Shown: positions 49,304 to 63,240 of the stretch, piece after piece
How positions within the stretch are numbered: position 1 is the first letter of the stretch
Layout of the letters: every line of letters begins with the position of its first letter
Assembly (NCBI GenBank): GCA_973895155.1
Contig: OZ316895.1
Location: forward strand, 12,462,001 to 12,526,000
Reading direction: 5' to 3'
Origin: Marsupella aquatica
Taxonomy: Eukaryota > Marchantiophyta
Length of the DNA: 64,000 nt
Made by a program: the position numbers and the translations under genes
The notes under the pieces: generated by a model
Told to the model about the DNA's origin: nothing
The model's input: the letters and a program-made list of their open reading frames with translations, nothing else
The model's database searches: none

Positions 49304-52300
49304 TATGTGCGGCTGAAGCTTAGCCCTTGCGCTCGTGCTATCACAATTCTAGACAAGTAGTACGGCAAATGGCCCAAATATTGATCAACTAATTTAATTA
49401 TGTTGATCTACAGCTAAAATTTTGCATTCAGGGCATCATTATGGCAATCAGTTTTTGGAAAGCTCCAGGAACGATTGTGCTCACGAGTAGGACTACGTCA
49501 CAGAAGTTTGTTACCCATTTCAGGTCAACATGATATTACAGGGGATGTCAAATTTGTGTAGGTATATATGGTTGCATTGAGGGTAATTAATATAGCAATA
49601 CGGATAGGTGGACTGGTACGCTTTCCAGCACTAGGTAGTTGATTGGAGTGACGATGCCTTGGCTTCCCTGTGGGTGGCTTTGAGTGAACTGGGGCAGGTC
49701 GCCCTTGTTTTAAAGGAAAACGAAAAAGAAAGTGCAATCAAGATTGTCCCACATTTGTGCACTGCTTGAAAATCTGGTTTGAGATGGATTAGATCTTCAT
49801 ACTACTCTTCATATTAATTAAGACTAAGGGCCCAGGGGAGAACCCAGAAAGTACAGCTGACTAACTTAAAGTATCATTTATTCGTCTATCTAAGAAATCC
49901 AAATCATGACATGCATGTTTTCTTGTGATCATAGTGCACTGTTGTCCACTGTCCTCTTTGTTAGCAAATGATCAATCAAATGTGTCAATCAATCAGATTG
50001 AACAACTGCAGTTAGTCACATTGTTGGCTAAAAAGTAAATGAATTAGAAACAAATTCCCTATTATAATTTTAAAAGTGACTAGATTGGTTGCAAGGGGTT
50101 ATTTTTTTTGCCTTCACTCTTTGTTATTTGGTATGTTATTTTTTCTTAACTTCTCATCGCTCCTAGGTCTAATCGTTTTTGTTCGTGTCACAACAAACAT
50201 GAATATATGGTTGTGTTTGTGGCAGAAACTGCTGATGAGGTGCAACCATAGATCAAGAATTTTGTGAGAGACTTGTCATGGGGGGCCGTAACAAAACTTT
50301 AAAAATAAAGAATTTGATGGATTATTTAAAATTGACACAACAATAAGAGAAATGAATTGTGCAATGGCTGTATCCAGGCAAAAACCAAACTGACATGAAA
50401 TTATGTTCTAGAAGTCAAGGTTAACCTTGGTAATGTTTCTAAATGATGTGATTTAAAAAACAATTGAGGTGATAAACCCAAATTTCTGCCAAATATTAAT
50501 TTTTACATCTAATAAGTTACTTTAAAATTTGGCCAAAGTTTAATAAGAAGGGCAATATCCTATCATGCAGAATTTAAAGTCCAAAAGGACCATCTAGCTA
50601 GATATATATATGTTAATTGCAGAGTCATGCGATCAAGAACCGTAAGTGGCAAACACATATCCACTCAATTGATCTAAAGCATTTCAGCCCAAAGTAAGGT
50701 TCGTCTTTGAAACTCCAGTGAACCACATTTCCCCCAAAATGAGTTTTATTGTAATAACTTGATATTCGTAAATTCAAATGCTTTTGTGTTTTGGAAATAT
50801 GCTAGAGGAGTAGGTAAGCTACACTAGATTCCATCAAAAGTGAGGAAAGTTTTGGCCATTTGCGTTGAGTTTTTCAACATAAGCTGGAGGGGTAAATTTC
50901 ATTACATCAATTTTCATTGTGTTAGTATGAAATATTGGGCTTGTGTTTTTTTGGTCTCCTCCTTCTCTAGCTGCCTTCAGATATGCAGTCTCTCGATCCT
51001 ACATGTCAAAAAGTGGCGCACAGAAGTGCCGAGTGACATGAATTGGTAGCTTTGTCTAAAATCCTAGATCACCTAGAGGCAGTCTAAAGTCTGGCGGCTT
51101 GATTTAAGGGATTTACGTTTATTTTAGCTCATCTCAAAACAACGAAAAGAGACCACTTTCTTGGGGTAAGGATCCAACAGAATGCATAGGAAAAAGCAAA
51201 AGAGGGAAAAATAGGAAAGCTTTTGGTTCGAGCCTATGTTTAGGACCAAAAGTGTCTAAGGTTTGATTGTGTGGGAAAGAGTACTAAAGCGCCCTCAAAA
51301 GTCTTGTAAAGCTAACCTTAGCTAGAACAAACTATAGTAGTGAACTACACTTGAAGATTGTAGGCACTGGTTTCTTTTCTACAATCCAATGAAAGCCTTT
51401 GTTCTTCGTATGGGCTCGTGAACAGATCGAGCCCGTAAAACGAGGATCACTTCGATCAAGGTAAAACCTGTCCAAAAGCCCCTTTCCTCAAAAGAGATTT
51501 CGCTTTAGCTCGGTCAAACCTCACAATTCTCCTTGCAGACCATGCTCTAGCCCAGGTGTCTCTCTCTTTCTCTCAGTCTCGGGATATGATGCAGAAGTTA
51601 CAGATAGACTTAAAGTAGATTATTAGAGAGAAAGTCACCTTGATCAAGCTTTCAGCACAATGATGTTGGAGCTGACAAAGGTCGTCTGGCAATGAGTGCT
51701 GCCAGTCTGCATCCATCCAGAGGAAAGACAGTACTGGCTCTAAAAGCTGCCATGATCACAGAACATTGAAACGGATTTTACTCCTTTTGATGAAGTTCCA
51801 AATCGAAAAGCTACACAACAGTAAGAAAAAGGTACCGCAGCCTTTACTGTTTCTGGATTCCAGTTCTTGTTGTCTCCCCCCGCCCCAAAACCGGAGCTAT
51901 GTCCCCAAACCGACCTCATTATTGTTAATTTTGTGAGCAATCAACAGAATGGCAGTTTGACCAGATTACTATTGTTAACGATCTCAACACCTTGAAATCC
52001 CTGCCGGTAATCACACATCAAAATGTAGTACTATACTGTGTGCACTCACTGATTTAAAGAAAATAAGGACGTTTATCATTGTATGGTGCGACCTTGAAAT
52101 TGTCCGAAACAGACAGCACGTGTTGCACGACCGTGTCTGAGCTACTGACCTCCTATGTATCTGAGGATCATTATCAATTTAATTCGAAAAAATAGCCAAT
52201 TTGTGAGCCCTCAAATACGAGTTTGACCAGTTGACTAGCGTAAATCCATCTCGGAAGACCTGGAAATTGTCACCGACAGACCCTCTCGTTCTCAGTTGCC

Positions 52301-54508
52301 AATCATATGGAGCGTGTCACGTGCAGTAGTTAAATCTGTGATTTTGCTTCCTAGTTTTGGTCATCCTTCTCTCCCAGTTCAGGCCCCGGTTCAGGCCTCT
52401 CCTCTTTTCTTTGTACACCACAACCTCAGGTCCGGCCATCCCTGTTGCCGCCCCCTTTTGTGGGCCACCCATGTTGTATGCTGGCTTTTTGAATGAAATT
52501 CAATTGGTTCTTTCCAAGCAAAATGAGCTGGAAGTTGTCCCAAACAGAGAGACAGCATCTCAACGCCGAGGGGCTTTACAAGAACGACAGGAACAAACTT
52601 ACTGGTCCCTTCCAATATTTTGTTTTTATATTTCATCTCAACCATTCCTATCAAGTGACCGGTTCATTTTCACTTTACACGAGATTGAGGCCACACTTGT
52701 ACAAGAACTCTCCCACTCCTACATGGACCGGAATGGGTCACAAAAATTGTTCATGTGAGCTGTGTAATATTGGCCAAAATTTAGACCACCTCAAATTGAG
52801 GTGGTACATTTTGTATACAGGACTAAATGCACTACCTGACAGTCACCTAGTCACCTAGGAATTGCCTGAAACAGGTTGCACTCGTTGCACCTGCGTGTCT
52901 GATCGAGCTACTGAGATCGATTGAATATTGGAAAGGGGCCCTCCCCCATAATATATTATAAAGGGAGCCAAAAACTTATCAACGTGTCATGGCATTTGAT
53001 GTCCTGAGGAATCAACCTAGATTGGGGTGTTGGGTAGCTCATCAGAAGGATCTATCGAGCCGGTCTCGCCATTTTTATTTAGACAGTACTAAAATTAATT
53101 AAATACTTTGAAATCTTATTCTGAAACTCATGCACGGATCGAGTTCTTGTACTAACTAGGCAATCAACCTATGCTGGATTGTAATTTGGGTTCCGCAGAT
53201 CGGTCGATCTAGCTGGGCATGCAGCTCTTGTCAGTAGCATTTATTTGGGACTGAGGATGTTAGTTATCTTCAGCAGTCCCGTTCTGAATCTGAGTACCCT
53301 CCTTCAATACCGTACTTAATAGCTTCAGAAGGCTTTTAGAGGGCCTCCGTAGTTCAGCCAGGCGCGCGACAAATAGTCATATCCTACCATCAGGCATGTT
53401 CTAGATCTAATTCAATGATCAATTAAGGATAGCCGTTCTGCTGCTTCTTATTCCACTCAGTGACTGCATGTGCATATGGACCATCTAGTATCTGACTTCG
53501 TAAATCATTCAGGAAGCTCTCGCTTCAGTTTCTAAGATGTGGGAGGTTCCCCTAGGTTTATCTGCTCCTTTCCAAGTCACTAAAGTGGGTAGTGTAGCGG
53601 TAAGACGAAACTTGCAATTACGACACCGACAACTTTCTCCATACCCAGAACTGATAAGTTGAGCAGATCATGTTCCAGTTTCGGTTGTTGATGGATCGAT
53701 CGAGCCCTACTACTCCAGTCCAGGACCCCATTGACTTTTTGCATGACCTGCGAGGACAATTCTTCAGCTTCCAGTGATGCACTACAGAACGCACATTCAA
53801 CCTTTTTACTGTACTTAGGGTTGCCCGAGAGCATAGTGTGATATCTCCACTACCGCGATGATTTGTAGGCCAATTCGATCAGAACAAAATTATTGACTGG
53901 GGTTGGATTTAGAAAGCGAAAGTCCTCAGTTCGTTTTAATTCTAATATAGTTAAATTCGGCGAGACTCAGACTGGCAGTTCCAAAATGATGGCCGTGCGG
54001 TTCGATCCATTTGACAATTCAACGATTCGAACTTCGACATATCTCTCGATAGGCACGATGGACCGCTGCGGCCCTGCTAATGGCTGTCCGCGGGCCAGTT
54101 GGTACTTCAGTTGTCTGGAAGAGTAAGTTGCTCGGACGGACTGTAGATCTAGAGTTATAGACCACGTCGCTTTTTTTAGTTGGGCAGAATGATCGAGGCC
54201 GGTCCACACTGACTGTCTTGCCCGTGTCTCTCATGCTTTTCATCTGATCGTGAAACACCAACAACGTGATGTAACTGATGTGGCGGTACTCTGAGCGACT
54301 GAGCCCCGACCGTGAGCATCTTTGACCTGTATTGTGTGTACAGTACTGGAATGGATTGTGGACGGTACTAAGCTGTTACGGCTCACTCACCCAATTTTGC
54401 GCGACGTGGCCGGGTCCGCTCTTCAGGGTTCAGATGATTCCGACCAATGTGTTTTTGGAGATGCAAACTATGGAAGTTGGAAAGCAGCAATTCAACATGC
54501 ACCGGCCA

Positions 54509-54765
54509 GCAAGACTAATACTCGAACAAACAGTGTCCGCAAGGATTAATTTCTTTCGGATGAGGAAAAGTCACAATTCATGCATTGGCCATTTCAAAGC
54601 CCAAGATTACTGCTCTAATTTTGTCCTCAAGAAGTGTCTTGTTTCGGAGCAGGAAGAGGCACAATTCAAGGCGCATCTCAAGTTGTGAAGATTAATGCTC
54701 CAAGCGTATCTACGAAGATTTGTTCCGGATCGGGAGTCACAAGTCATGGCCATCTCAAGATTGCC
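54509..54765. repeat. Three decayed tandem copies of a ~88-bp unit
   Basis: Copies start near 54511, 54601 and 54687. Each has AAGACTAATACTC/AAGATTAATGCTC, then TTTCGGA or TTCCGGA, then GTCACAA-TCATG and GGCCATCTCAAG-like blocks. Spacing near 88 bp is not a multiple of 3, and the copies contain stops, so this is not a protein repeat. Confidence 0.72.
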
Positions 54766-56066
54766 CAGCGTTATTCTTAGAATTGGGCTAAACAATGCAG
54801 GCAGATCATAATAGCACGCACATTGCAATCCTACACGACTTTAAGCTCCATTACCTGAAGTAAGTAAAATTGGCTTATCTTAGCAAGCGATATCACAACA
54901 GCTCTACAAAGAACAGTAAGCTCAACTGTGGCCAGCTATGTCATAAGTCATAACGGGCGGGCAGTCCTGGATTTTAGCTGTAACTCGCAACTTTTTGTCG
55001 ATCACTTCATCAAAAAACATTTTTGGGGTTAGATATCTATCTATCTATCTATATATATAATTTTCCATATTTTCTTTTGTCTTGAACAAGAAACGATGAA
55101 AAACATTTAGTACACTCTCCCAACCCCAATAGTGACTTACTAGTGAACCCATTTCATGGTGAGCCCTGAGACCCTTTCCAGATTTCCATGGGCTACTAAC
55201 AATAGCCCTAAATGATTTTACTTTTTAATTCCTTAATCAGGGTTACAAGCTAAACTAAGTCGCCTACCTGATCAGCAGGAATGTGCAATATTGGAGAATA
55301 TCTCACCAAAACAGGAAGGCATGTACATAGCTAGTACATATTCCAGTTGGGTGGTCAATTCTTTGGCAGTGCAAGCTATGCCAAGAGACCAAAACCATTA
55401 GCAGAAATCGTGCCTGGAGACAAACGTTAGTCTTCGTCGATTTGAAAATTACAAATAACTGGCGGATTAAATCGAGCTGTTTCTCTCGAGAAACCAACGG
55501 CACGGAAAACTACCTCGGAAAAAAATTCGAAAAAAGGATCATTCCATGTTGCAAAAGAGAAGTGAAACTAAAGGTTTCCCATGCTATGAAAGTACATGCA
55601 CAAGGCCGTGTGCTTGGTTTAACTGGGAACATGGGCCACATACTCCGTTGAGAAGGGCCGCCTTAATAAGTTGCCGGTTCCTCCGTCGAAATCGGAGGTC
55701 TCCCCGATAGATAGTGAGATAATGATATACCCATTTCGGTACGTTATGGAATCCGAAAAACTTCCAGTCCGCAATTAGTTTTCAGTGGTACAATGTGATG
55801 TCCTAATCCTTTCTTCATTGTTGCATCACAAATATACGGTAATTGCCCTATCTTTGACTCCATAATAAGTTGACCTCAGCTCGACAGCAAATGACTGAAA
55901 GAATGGACAGCGAACAGCGAAGAGGTCTAACGGATCAGATCGAAAAGCAGGCTGAATTGGGTTGCGCATTCTCTTGGAGGAACAATGAGATTATCGGGGC
56001 TTTGTAGGTGTCGTACGTGATGGTCAATTTGGTTCCATGTACTCCTACTGTTACTCTGACTGGAAT

Positions 56067-56144
56067 TTGAATATCAATTGGACGCTCGAGCTGAACTAGT
56101 GAGCATTGAATATCAATTGGACGCTCGAGCTGAACTAGTGAGCA
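56067..56144. repeat. Perfect 39-bp tandem duplication
   Basis: A 39-bp unit beginning TTGAATATCAATTGGACGCT occupies 56067-56105 and is repeated without change at 56106-56144. Confidence 0.95.
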
Positions 56145-56217
56145 AGGATTATTTTATGCATGTCCACTTCTTGACGAGCTTCTTGAAGTTGGGATTCTCT
56201 ATAACATCAGCACCTGG

Positions 56218-56305
56218 GGCGTCAGATCGGTAACAAAAATCAGGTTGAGAGAGAGAGAGGCGTCAGATCGATAGCACAAAGCAGGTTGAGAGAGACACAG
56301 AGAGA
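56218..56305. repeat. ~45-bp duplication with GA-rich ends
   Basis: GGCGTCAGATCGGTAACA and GGCGTCAGATCGATAGCA each lead into CAGGTTGAGAGAGA. The two copies lie head to tail. Confidence 0.8.
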
Positions 56306-59232
56306 GGGAGAGACGCATGCATGGAATTTGACTGTCTGATATTTCGAGCTACAGCTGCGCAATCGACAATTCAAATTCCCTTCTTTCGTTTTGTTTTTTG
56401 TAAATTCGTAATAGTAAAACTTACATTCCGTCGGCAAGGCTTGTAGACCCGACACTTTCGAGCCTGCACGAGCACGATCTCAGTAAATCTCCAATTAAGT
56501 CTACTGTACGTAGCTGATCTGATGGCTGGCTAGGTCCAACAAAGGGCTGGCTCCAACGACCATGCAACGCACTTCAGTCCTGGCCGTCTTCCTTGAAATG
56601 TTTCTTAATAAGCAGGCAAGTACAAATTCTCTGTCCAGGCGAGCACACGCACCACGGGAATCTGTACTCACTGTCAATATTCCTGGTCGAGTAGGATGAG
56701 GATGTTCGGCTCCTTCGCCTCGAAGATCTAAAAGAATCCTATTCCATAAAACAAACAGTACACAACAAAGCAGTAGTACACAGAAAGGGGGACAATGGTT
56801 GGTTCGACTTCTAATGCACGAGACCTTGTCCCAACCAACATCAAGTAAACAACATATTGGCACAGCAAGAGCAACATCCCGCCAGTTATTTCAGATGGAT
56901 TGCATGACAGAGCAAATACTTCGGCCTGACTACATCATGCCCTCCACAGTGAATGACCTAGAATAGTTCCTTAGGGTCACATGTCTCGAACTGACTTGCA
57001 TTTGCATTCCAGACAAGTTGTATTTGCCTCGAAAAATTTCAAAGAATTCCATCGCGGAATCGGAGAAAGTCTAAAGCTGCAAGATACGATTATTCAACCC
57101 TAAAGCCAAATGATCAGATTTCATGTCAGATTGATTTCTTTTCGGATTGCTTTTAGGTGAACGAAATGTGCAAACCGTACATTCTAGCCTTATATGCTTA
57201 TCCAAGATGGCCAAAGAGTGCCTCGTCCATAGCTGAACTTTGCCAGAGCTACGTTTCTATCCTCCCTTACAATTGAGTACCACCCGGCATATTAATATTC
57301 GTGTCTTGCAAGGTGACAGAATCATTACTGAATTTCCGGTTCCCTTGCCACATCTCTAGGGCGGCACGATTCATCAAATCTAAGGATCTCGAACAAAATG
57401 TAATTCATCTACAGTACAAATGTCACCTCAGACGTCCTTGGAAGGTGCCCGATTCTCGTCCATTTAATGCACGCGAGGTATCGAGTTCTTATTAGTATTC
57501 TCAGTGCGGCAGTACTTCCACATTTCGAGTTTGGATGAATGCCACAGACTGGATACAAGGTCAAGTTGCCATTAATTAACGAACGACTGGATCGGAACAG
57601 ATCGGGTTGTCTGAGTGCGCGTGACGTATAGTAGTACAACATATTCAGTTGGCCAGTGGAAGCTCTCAGTACTGTAGTCTGTCAATGTTCTTTTCAAGTT
57701 TTCCAGACCTGGCTAATAATTTAAATTTTCCTAAAGAGGGAAGTCAAGGACGAGCAGATCGGTGGTACATTTGTACTGTACGTAACATTCATAATTAATT
57801 GATGGCCTACCACTTGCGCTGCTGTCTCGTCCCTACAACACTGCTACAATAATAGTGCAAAAGAGTGCACTCTGATAGTCCGATGTGGCGGCCACAGAGA
57901 ACCCATACCGTAAGACTGTGGGTCTACACCTTTATCCCCGGATCAAAGTCTGAACATGCTATTTGGTCCCAGAACTTTATTTCTCCCGTCCCGGAGTTTA
58001 TTCAATTGATGAGCAGGGGAAGGTTGAGCACAATGTTGCGACTACTACCGTATTTTCTAGGGTGCTTACAGAAGAGGGTTCGGGAGGTTGGGAGTCAATA
58101 AGACGGGCGATCTGTCATACGAAAATTAACTTGCTAGACTAAGAGGTCTAATGACAGTACTTTATACAAATGAGCTAGGAACTGGCTGCTAAACCTGTGG
58201 GCGTTTAAATGTAAGAGGTGGAGGGCAAAGGTGTCTTTTGTCTCATTCTTTGGAGTGACTTTGGCTTCCCTATTGCTTGCCTGATTGATTAGAATCCAAA
58301 ATTTGGGAATTGGCAGTCCCTGCTCGACGATTTGGCGGCAAATCATCATGTACTTTCATGGAGAAATTAGATGCGGCCGCCCACTCTTTGGAGACTGCCT
58401 TTTTGGCCGTAAAGTGGACAGCCCATCGACAGTCCTGACTATTGCTTTCCCTCATCTGGACACGCAATCTGCTAGGTTCACCGATTTCTCAATTCTCTCT
58501 GAATCTCCACATGCACCCTGCAAACTTCATCCGTGCAGATATGATTATACTGCAGACTCTCCACATTGCTGGTCAATCAAAATGTCTAAATTCATTTCAT
58601 GATCGAGACAACCTCAAATGTAACCTTGAAATCATTCCTAACGTGAGATGTTCATCAGCCGGGATCACTAAATTGTCAGCAAATAGTCAACACTATTGGA
58701 GAAGCTAGGACATTACCGAGGCCTGGACGATCTACTCTAGCTGGGAGACGATCTATGCTAGCTGGCAGACTGATAATCAGATTCAGAGTACTGTAAACGT
58801 AGTGCAGTGTGGTGCGTGCAAGGACGGGGAAAGTGAAAGTTGTACGTGAAGCAGAAACGAAACTTACTGGCCTCTTTCAGCACCGCATGGGCGCAATTCG
58901 CAGCTGCATCAGTAATTAAGTAATTAGTTCAACAAGCGGGCGGCCCATATGGACGACAGGCGGCACGCAATCAATCATGAAACACGTCTGACTTATCAGA
59001 GAGGACAAAACATTAATTTTTGTCAAGCTACAGTAGTAACCTATGAGAAAAGGATTTTATATCGATGTCAGGGAAGGGATGGTGGAACCGTGGAAGCGAA
59101 ACTGTCCTGGCGAAGGAAAACTCCAGCACGAGCCGATCGGTCGAGTCTCCGCAAGACTGTCACCAGTCGCGTACTGTAGTCTTCTGATCAAGAGGCCCGG
59201 CCAACAGACGAAGCCCTACAAAACAACAACAG

Positions 59233-59312
59233 CGAAGCAGCAGCGTCGACCTGCAGTAAAACCTACTGTTCGAAAACAATACAAGAAAGCAGCAGCGTCG
59301 ACTTTTCCCTGT
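59233..59312. repeat. AGCAGCAGCGTCGAC direct repeat
   Basis: AAGCAGCAGCGTCGAC occurs at about 59236 and 59287 within DNA that has no supported gene. Confidence 0.8.
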
Positions 59313-62300
59313 TCCACGAATGATAACGGCAAAGGTGCGCACTGGCAGAGTAGCACAGAGTATAGCAGAGCAGGTGAACGATAGTTCCGTGATGAGCCTG
59401 TTGACTCTCAATCCCACGGACCGCACGCGCAGCTACTCCATGCCTCTGATATTGCACTGCGTATCGATGGTTGACACGAGATACGTATTCGACTGCAAAC
59501 CATAGCTCTCTCCCCACAGTCTCGAAATCATGTCAGTATCTTCACAGAGACACAGACGAAGAAGAAACGAAAAAGGGGTTGCCTGGACTTTGTTCAAGGA
59601 AGAAAAGTTTAATCATCGAACGAGCAAGCAGCAATGAGTAAACGGGCCAACAGCTACAACCTAGCCATTTATTTCGGCTTCTGTGAAGAATTTTAACTTC
59701 GTAATCATTAAGAAGAACGTAAAAGTCATGCAGGAGATTGAGCAGTCAACACAACTTTCAGCACAAGCTTTGATCGTCGTCGATTTGCTTTCGAACCACG
59801 AATAAAAGTCTGAGCTTGTTGTGAGCCTCCTCCATTCCATTCCCGTCAGTCAGGGTACTAAAACAGAACCCGCTCTTCCCTTTGCCATTACAAATCAATT
59901 CAGATCGGAGGCCTGACTGTCATACTGCCATACAGCCGCCACAGACAGACTGGGGATCGCTTTTAGGTAGTCAAAAGTCTGAGGACGTTTCCAGAGAAGC
60001 GGCACATTAATGAGCTCAGGAATTCTTGGCTTGCTCGGAATTCAAGTGGGGCAACGCATGACCAATTCGAGCACCCGATCGATTGATGATCGAGCAACGC
60101 AATGGCAACGTACTGGTCTCGACTGCAGTATTACTATAGTTCCATAGTCTAGCACAGTGTCACTGGCAATGGCCAATAAGCTGCAAATAGTTCTGATATC
60201 GTATCCTTCTGTACCCTTCTATCGTTGTGGCTGCGGATATTGTTGACTAGTCAAACTTAGTCTCATTAAATGAAGCTACTATTGACTGACTGCACTGCAT
60301 TTGTGGGGTATGGATTTTCTTATCTTTTAAGTAATTGTTGGGAGAATGGGAAGGGAGATTTATGGAGAATGATTGCCACTAGTTCGTTGTGGCTGCTGGG
60401 AATGAGCATGATGGTTTGGGATGAATTCTGCATCTCTTTGATTCATGCATGCCCGTCTGGCCGTCCTCATTCCCAGATGAAACTTCCAGGAGCCCTTGAA
60501 TGCATCTCCCATCTCCAGTCCCATTTCCTCGATCAGATCTATAGCTCTTTAATGTTCATGCTCCCATCATTTGCTCTAAAGTTGTGAAGAATGTCAATTC
60601 CCTTTAGAGATGCCTCATGGCATCCAACTTTGTCTGAAGTCCAAACGATGGACTTTTGTACTGTAATAAGATAGAATCTCATGCTTAACACTTTAGAATC
60701 TCATAAAAATGGGGGCTCTAATAGTTGACACCTGCATTCTGATAAATGTTGGATAACCTGGTCTAGGGTGAACCAGTAGTACCTCCGTTATTCCTCTTCT
60801 CCAAATAACATCATAAGTCAAAAGAACTGGACAACTCATCTGTCATCCAAATCTTCTCATATTCAATCATGACATCCCTCACATGAAGCAGTTTCAACAA
60901 CTTACAGCGCCGCATGGGGTCTCTCCACAGGAATTACAAGTCTTGGAAGTTCCTGCATCCTGTACTCTCAAATTCTGTTCTCAACATCTCTCTTGCGGGA
61001 TAACTCCTTTGAACCACTCCTTCCTAGTCCAAATAGCTGGATTCCACTCATTAAAAGTCACCAACCAGATAACCAACTTGGTATCCACCACTCTCACTTA
61101 ATTTCATTTGCTAAATTACCAGAGCACAACCTTTAGCTATTGGCCAGAGCTCTAATTGCCAACTACAGTAGTGCACAGGTATCCCGTTGAACCCTCGTAT
61201 GTTCACCTGCATGGTCCTGCCCAATGGTTCTGATAATTGTGTTCCCACTGGAAGGGGTTCCTTTCTGGGATTTCCTGACCCGTTCATTTTTTCGAATACT
61301 GACCACTTTCTCTGGTCTTCTCCCTCTCTTCCCTACACTGTATTGATGACCCAGGCATAACTTGCCCATAATTTGCCAAACAATCTCCACATGTTCCCCT
61401 CTCTCCTGTGTGAACCTTTGGTGAGATTCTTCCCCATTAAAAAGCCCAACAATAGAGTTCTTGCTTGTTCTCACACTTGGTAACTCCCCTAGGTCCAACT
61501 TTATTGAAAAACAATATATGGGGTGACTCATGCTTTGCCCGCTGGCCAGCACTGATGGCCTTAATTGCCTACTCCTGAACTGATGGTTAGGTCTCTTCGG
61601 CTCCTTATATGAAATCTGTAGGGCACACTCCTTGCATCAGGCAACCTGAGGTTACAATCCTCATACACAAATCTCCCACAAACAATTTCCAAAATCGCTG
61701 TAAGTTATTGTGATGCCCACGTTAAACTTTCTTTGCAGAAAATCTATGGCAAGTTTCCGTTGGGACTCCACTGGAACCTCTCCGGAACCTCTTGCTTTGA
61801 GCTACTAGTCGGCTGGTCTTAAACCCTTAGTGGTTTTCCTCCAAGTATTTGAAAGATTTTTATCTTTTTAGTTTTCCAATTTATCTTGCAATTTCTAGGT
61901 TTCCTGGGGGGCAACATAATAAAATTATTGTTGGGGTAGAATAATAATCTGAGCCAGCCGGGGGATAGGATAAAAGAAAATGGAAATGTTTACATGTGCT
62001 CCAATGATAGTGCTTTTCAGGCAACTTTTTTAGTGTCATTTTTCTATACATTCATACATGTTACTAGTGTGATCCTATCAGGGTTCTATTGGACTGTAAT
62101 CTTAGATGTTAAGGGAAGATTCTACACCATGAACAGAAAGTGAGCATATTCTATTGAAAGAGGACCAAGTACAACAAAAAAATGTGGCAAAATTGGAGGA
62201 CAAATTCTTGGGATTCTCACTATATGGGGACCTCCTCATCTAGTACTCGGACCCCCTAAAATGTAAGAAATTTTAAAAATTATTTAACCCCTATATTCAA

Positions 62301-62732
62301 AAAATTGGATTAAAAAAACCCTAATGTTCTTGTAAGTCTCAAAATTGAATTTAAAAGACTCTATTGTTCTTCTGCAAAAAAATTAAGTTTTCTCTATCAC
62401 TATATTCATTAAAACTGAAATTATAAAGGATATAGGGAAATTTGGCGATTTAAAAACATAGTTTTAGGCATGAAAATTGTAAATTTGGAAGATGAAAAAT
62501 GAAAATTCAAGCATCATTAAATGTAAATTTGGGGACAAAAAAATGAAATTTTGGGAAAGTAAAATATTAAATTGGATGATATTAAAAAACATTTGGGTGA
62601 TAAAAGTGTTCATTTGGTTGGAAAAATAGATAGAATCTAGTAATAACATATAAGCTTGGATAGCATCTATATTCAAAATATTTAGCTTGAGTAAGATATC
62701 TAACTAAGCACCAATACAATGGAATGACTATA

Positions 62733-62992
62733 GTGTCTAGCTCGGGGGGGTCACTTCCATGGAAGTGGCATATCATGTGCGACGAAGTATAGGGCCATTT
62801 AAATGGTTTTGGCGGAAGACTTATTAAGTCTTCTATGGAAATATAGGGTTGTTTAATTGCAAAATGCATACGTGTCATCACATGATTGGTGCCGTACAAC
62901 TTTATAGAAAGTGACTTAGGGGGTCATAAATGACCCAAACCGTCGCACGTGATGTATGACCCTTCATATAGTGACCCCCCCGAGGTGTCTAG
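62733..62992. repeat. 8-bp target-site duplication pair of the hAT-like MITE
   Basis: GTGTCTAG at 62733-62740 and 62985-62992 directly abuts the two ends of the element. Confidence 0.82.
62741..62984. mobile_element. Non-autonomous hAT-like MITE (244 bp)
   Basis: The ends are CTCGGGGGGGTCACT and its reverse complement AGTGACCCCCCCGAG. The inverted similarity continues inward to about 44 bp per side (CATATCATGTGCGACG on the left against CGTCGCACGTGATGTATG on the right). An exact 8-bp direct repeat, GTGTCTAG, flanks the element. An 8-bp duplication is characteristic of the hAT superfamily, although the terminal bases are not the usual CAGGG type. No open frame lies inside, so mobilisation would need an outside transposase. 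The intact duplication and ends suggest a fairly young insertion. Confidence 0.82.
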
Positions 62993-63240
62993 ACAAAGTT
63001 AACTAGGATGATATCCAACCTACTAGAAGGAATGAAATGGCATCATTTTCTAGAATTAAAATATACTAAGACAAATAAAATAATAATTATAAGAAAGTCC
63101 ATTCAATAGCTTTGAGAGATCATAGAGTATTAATTTGATTGTCTTGTTCTCTCACTTTAGACGAACGCATGGAAATCAACTCGACCCTCTTAATCACAAG
63201 TCATTTGAGTGGAGACTTGTAACCTACGAGTTCTATCAAT

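Larger units (their letters stand above)
49304..62740. other. Long gene-poor region right of GCN2
   Basis: About 13.4 kb with no open frame, splice-joined exon set or RNA gene that I could support. The first part includes the GCN2 3' UTR. Blocks resembling ACAGACAGCACGTGTTGCACGACCGTGTCTGA recur in decayed form near 52110 and 52870, so old dispersed repeats are present. A TATC tetramer run is near 55030. A minus-strand frame at 61163-61552 is open but unrecognised. The 62200-62640 part is strongly AT-rich. Confidence 0.5.

Noticed and set aside
61163-61552. 129-codon minus-strand frame
   Set aside because: Basic and open, possibly a decayed retroelement piece, but no motif could be matched with confidence.
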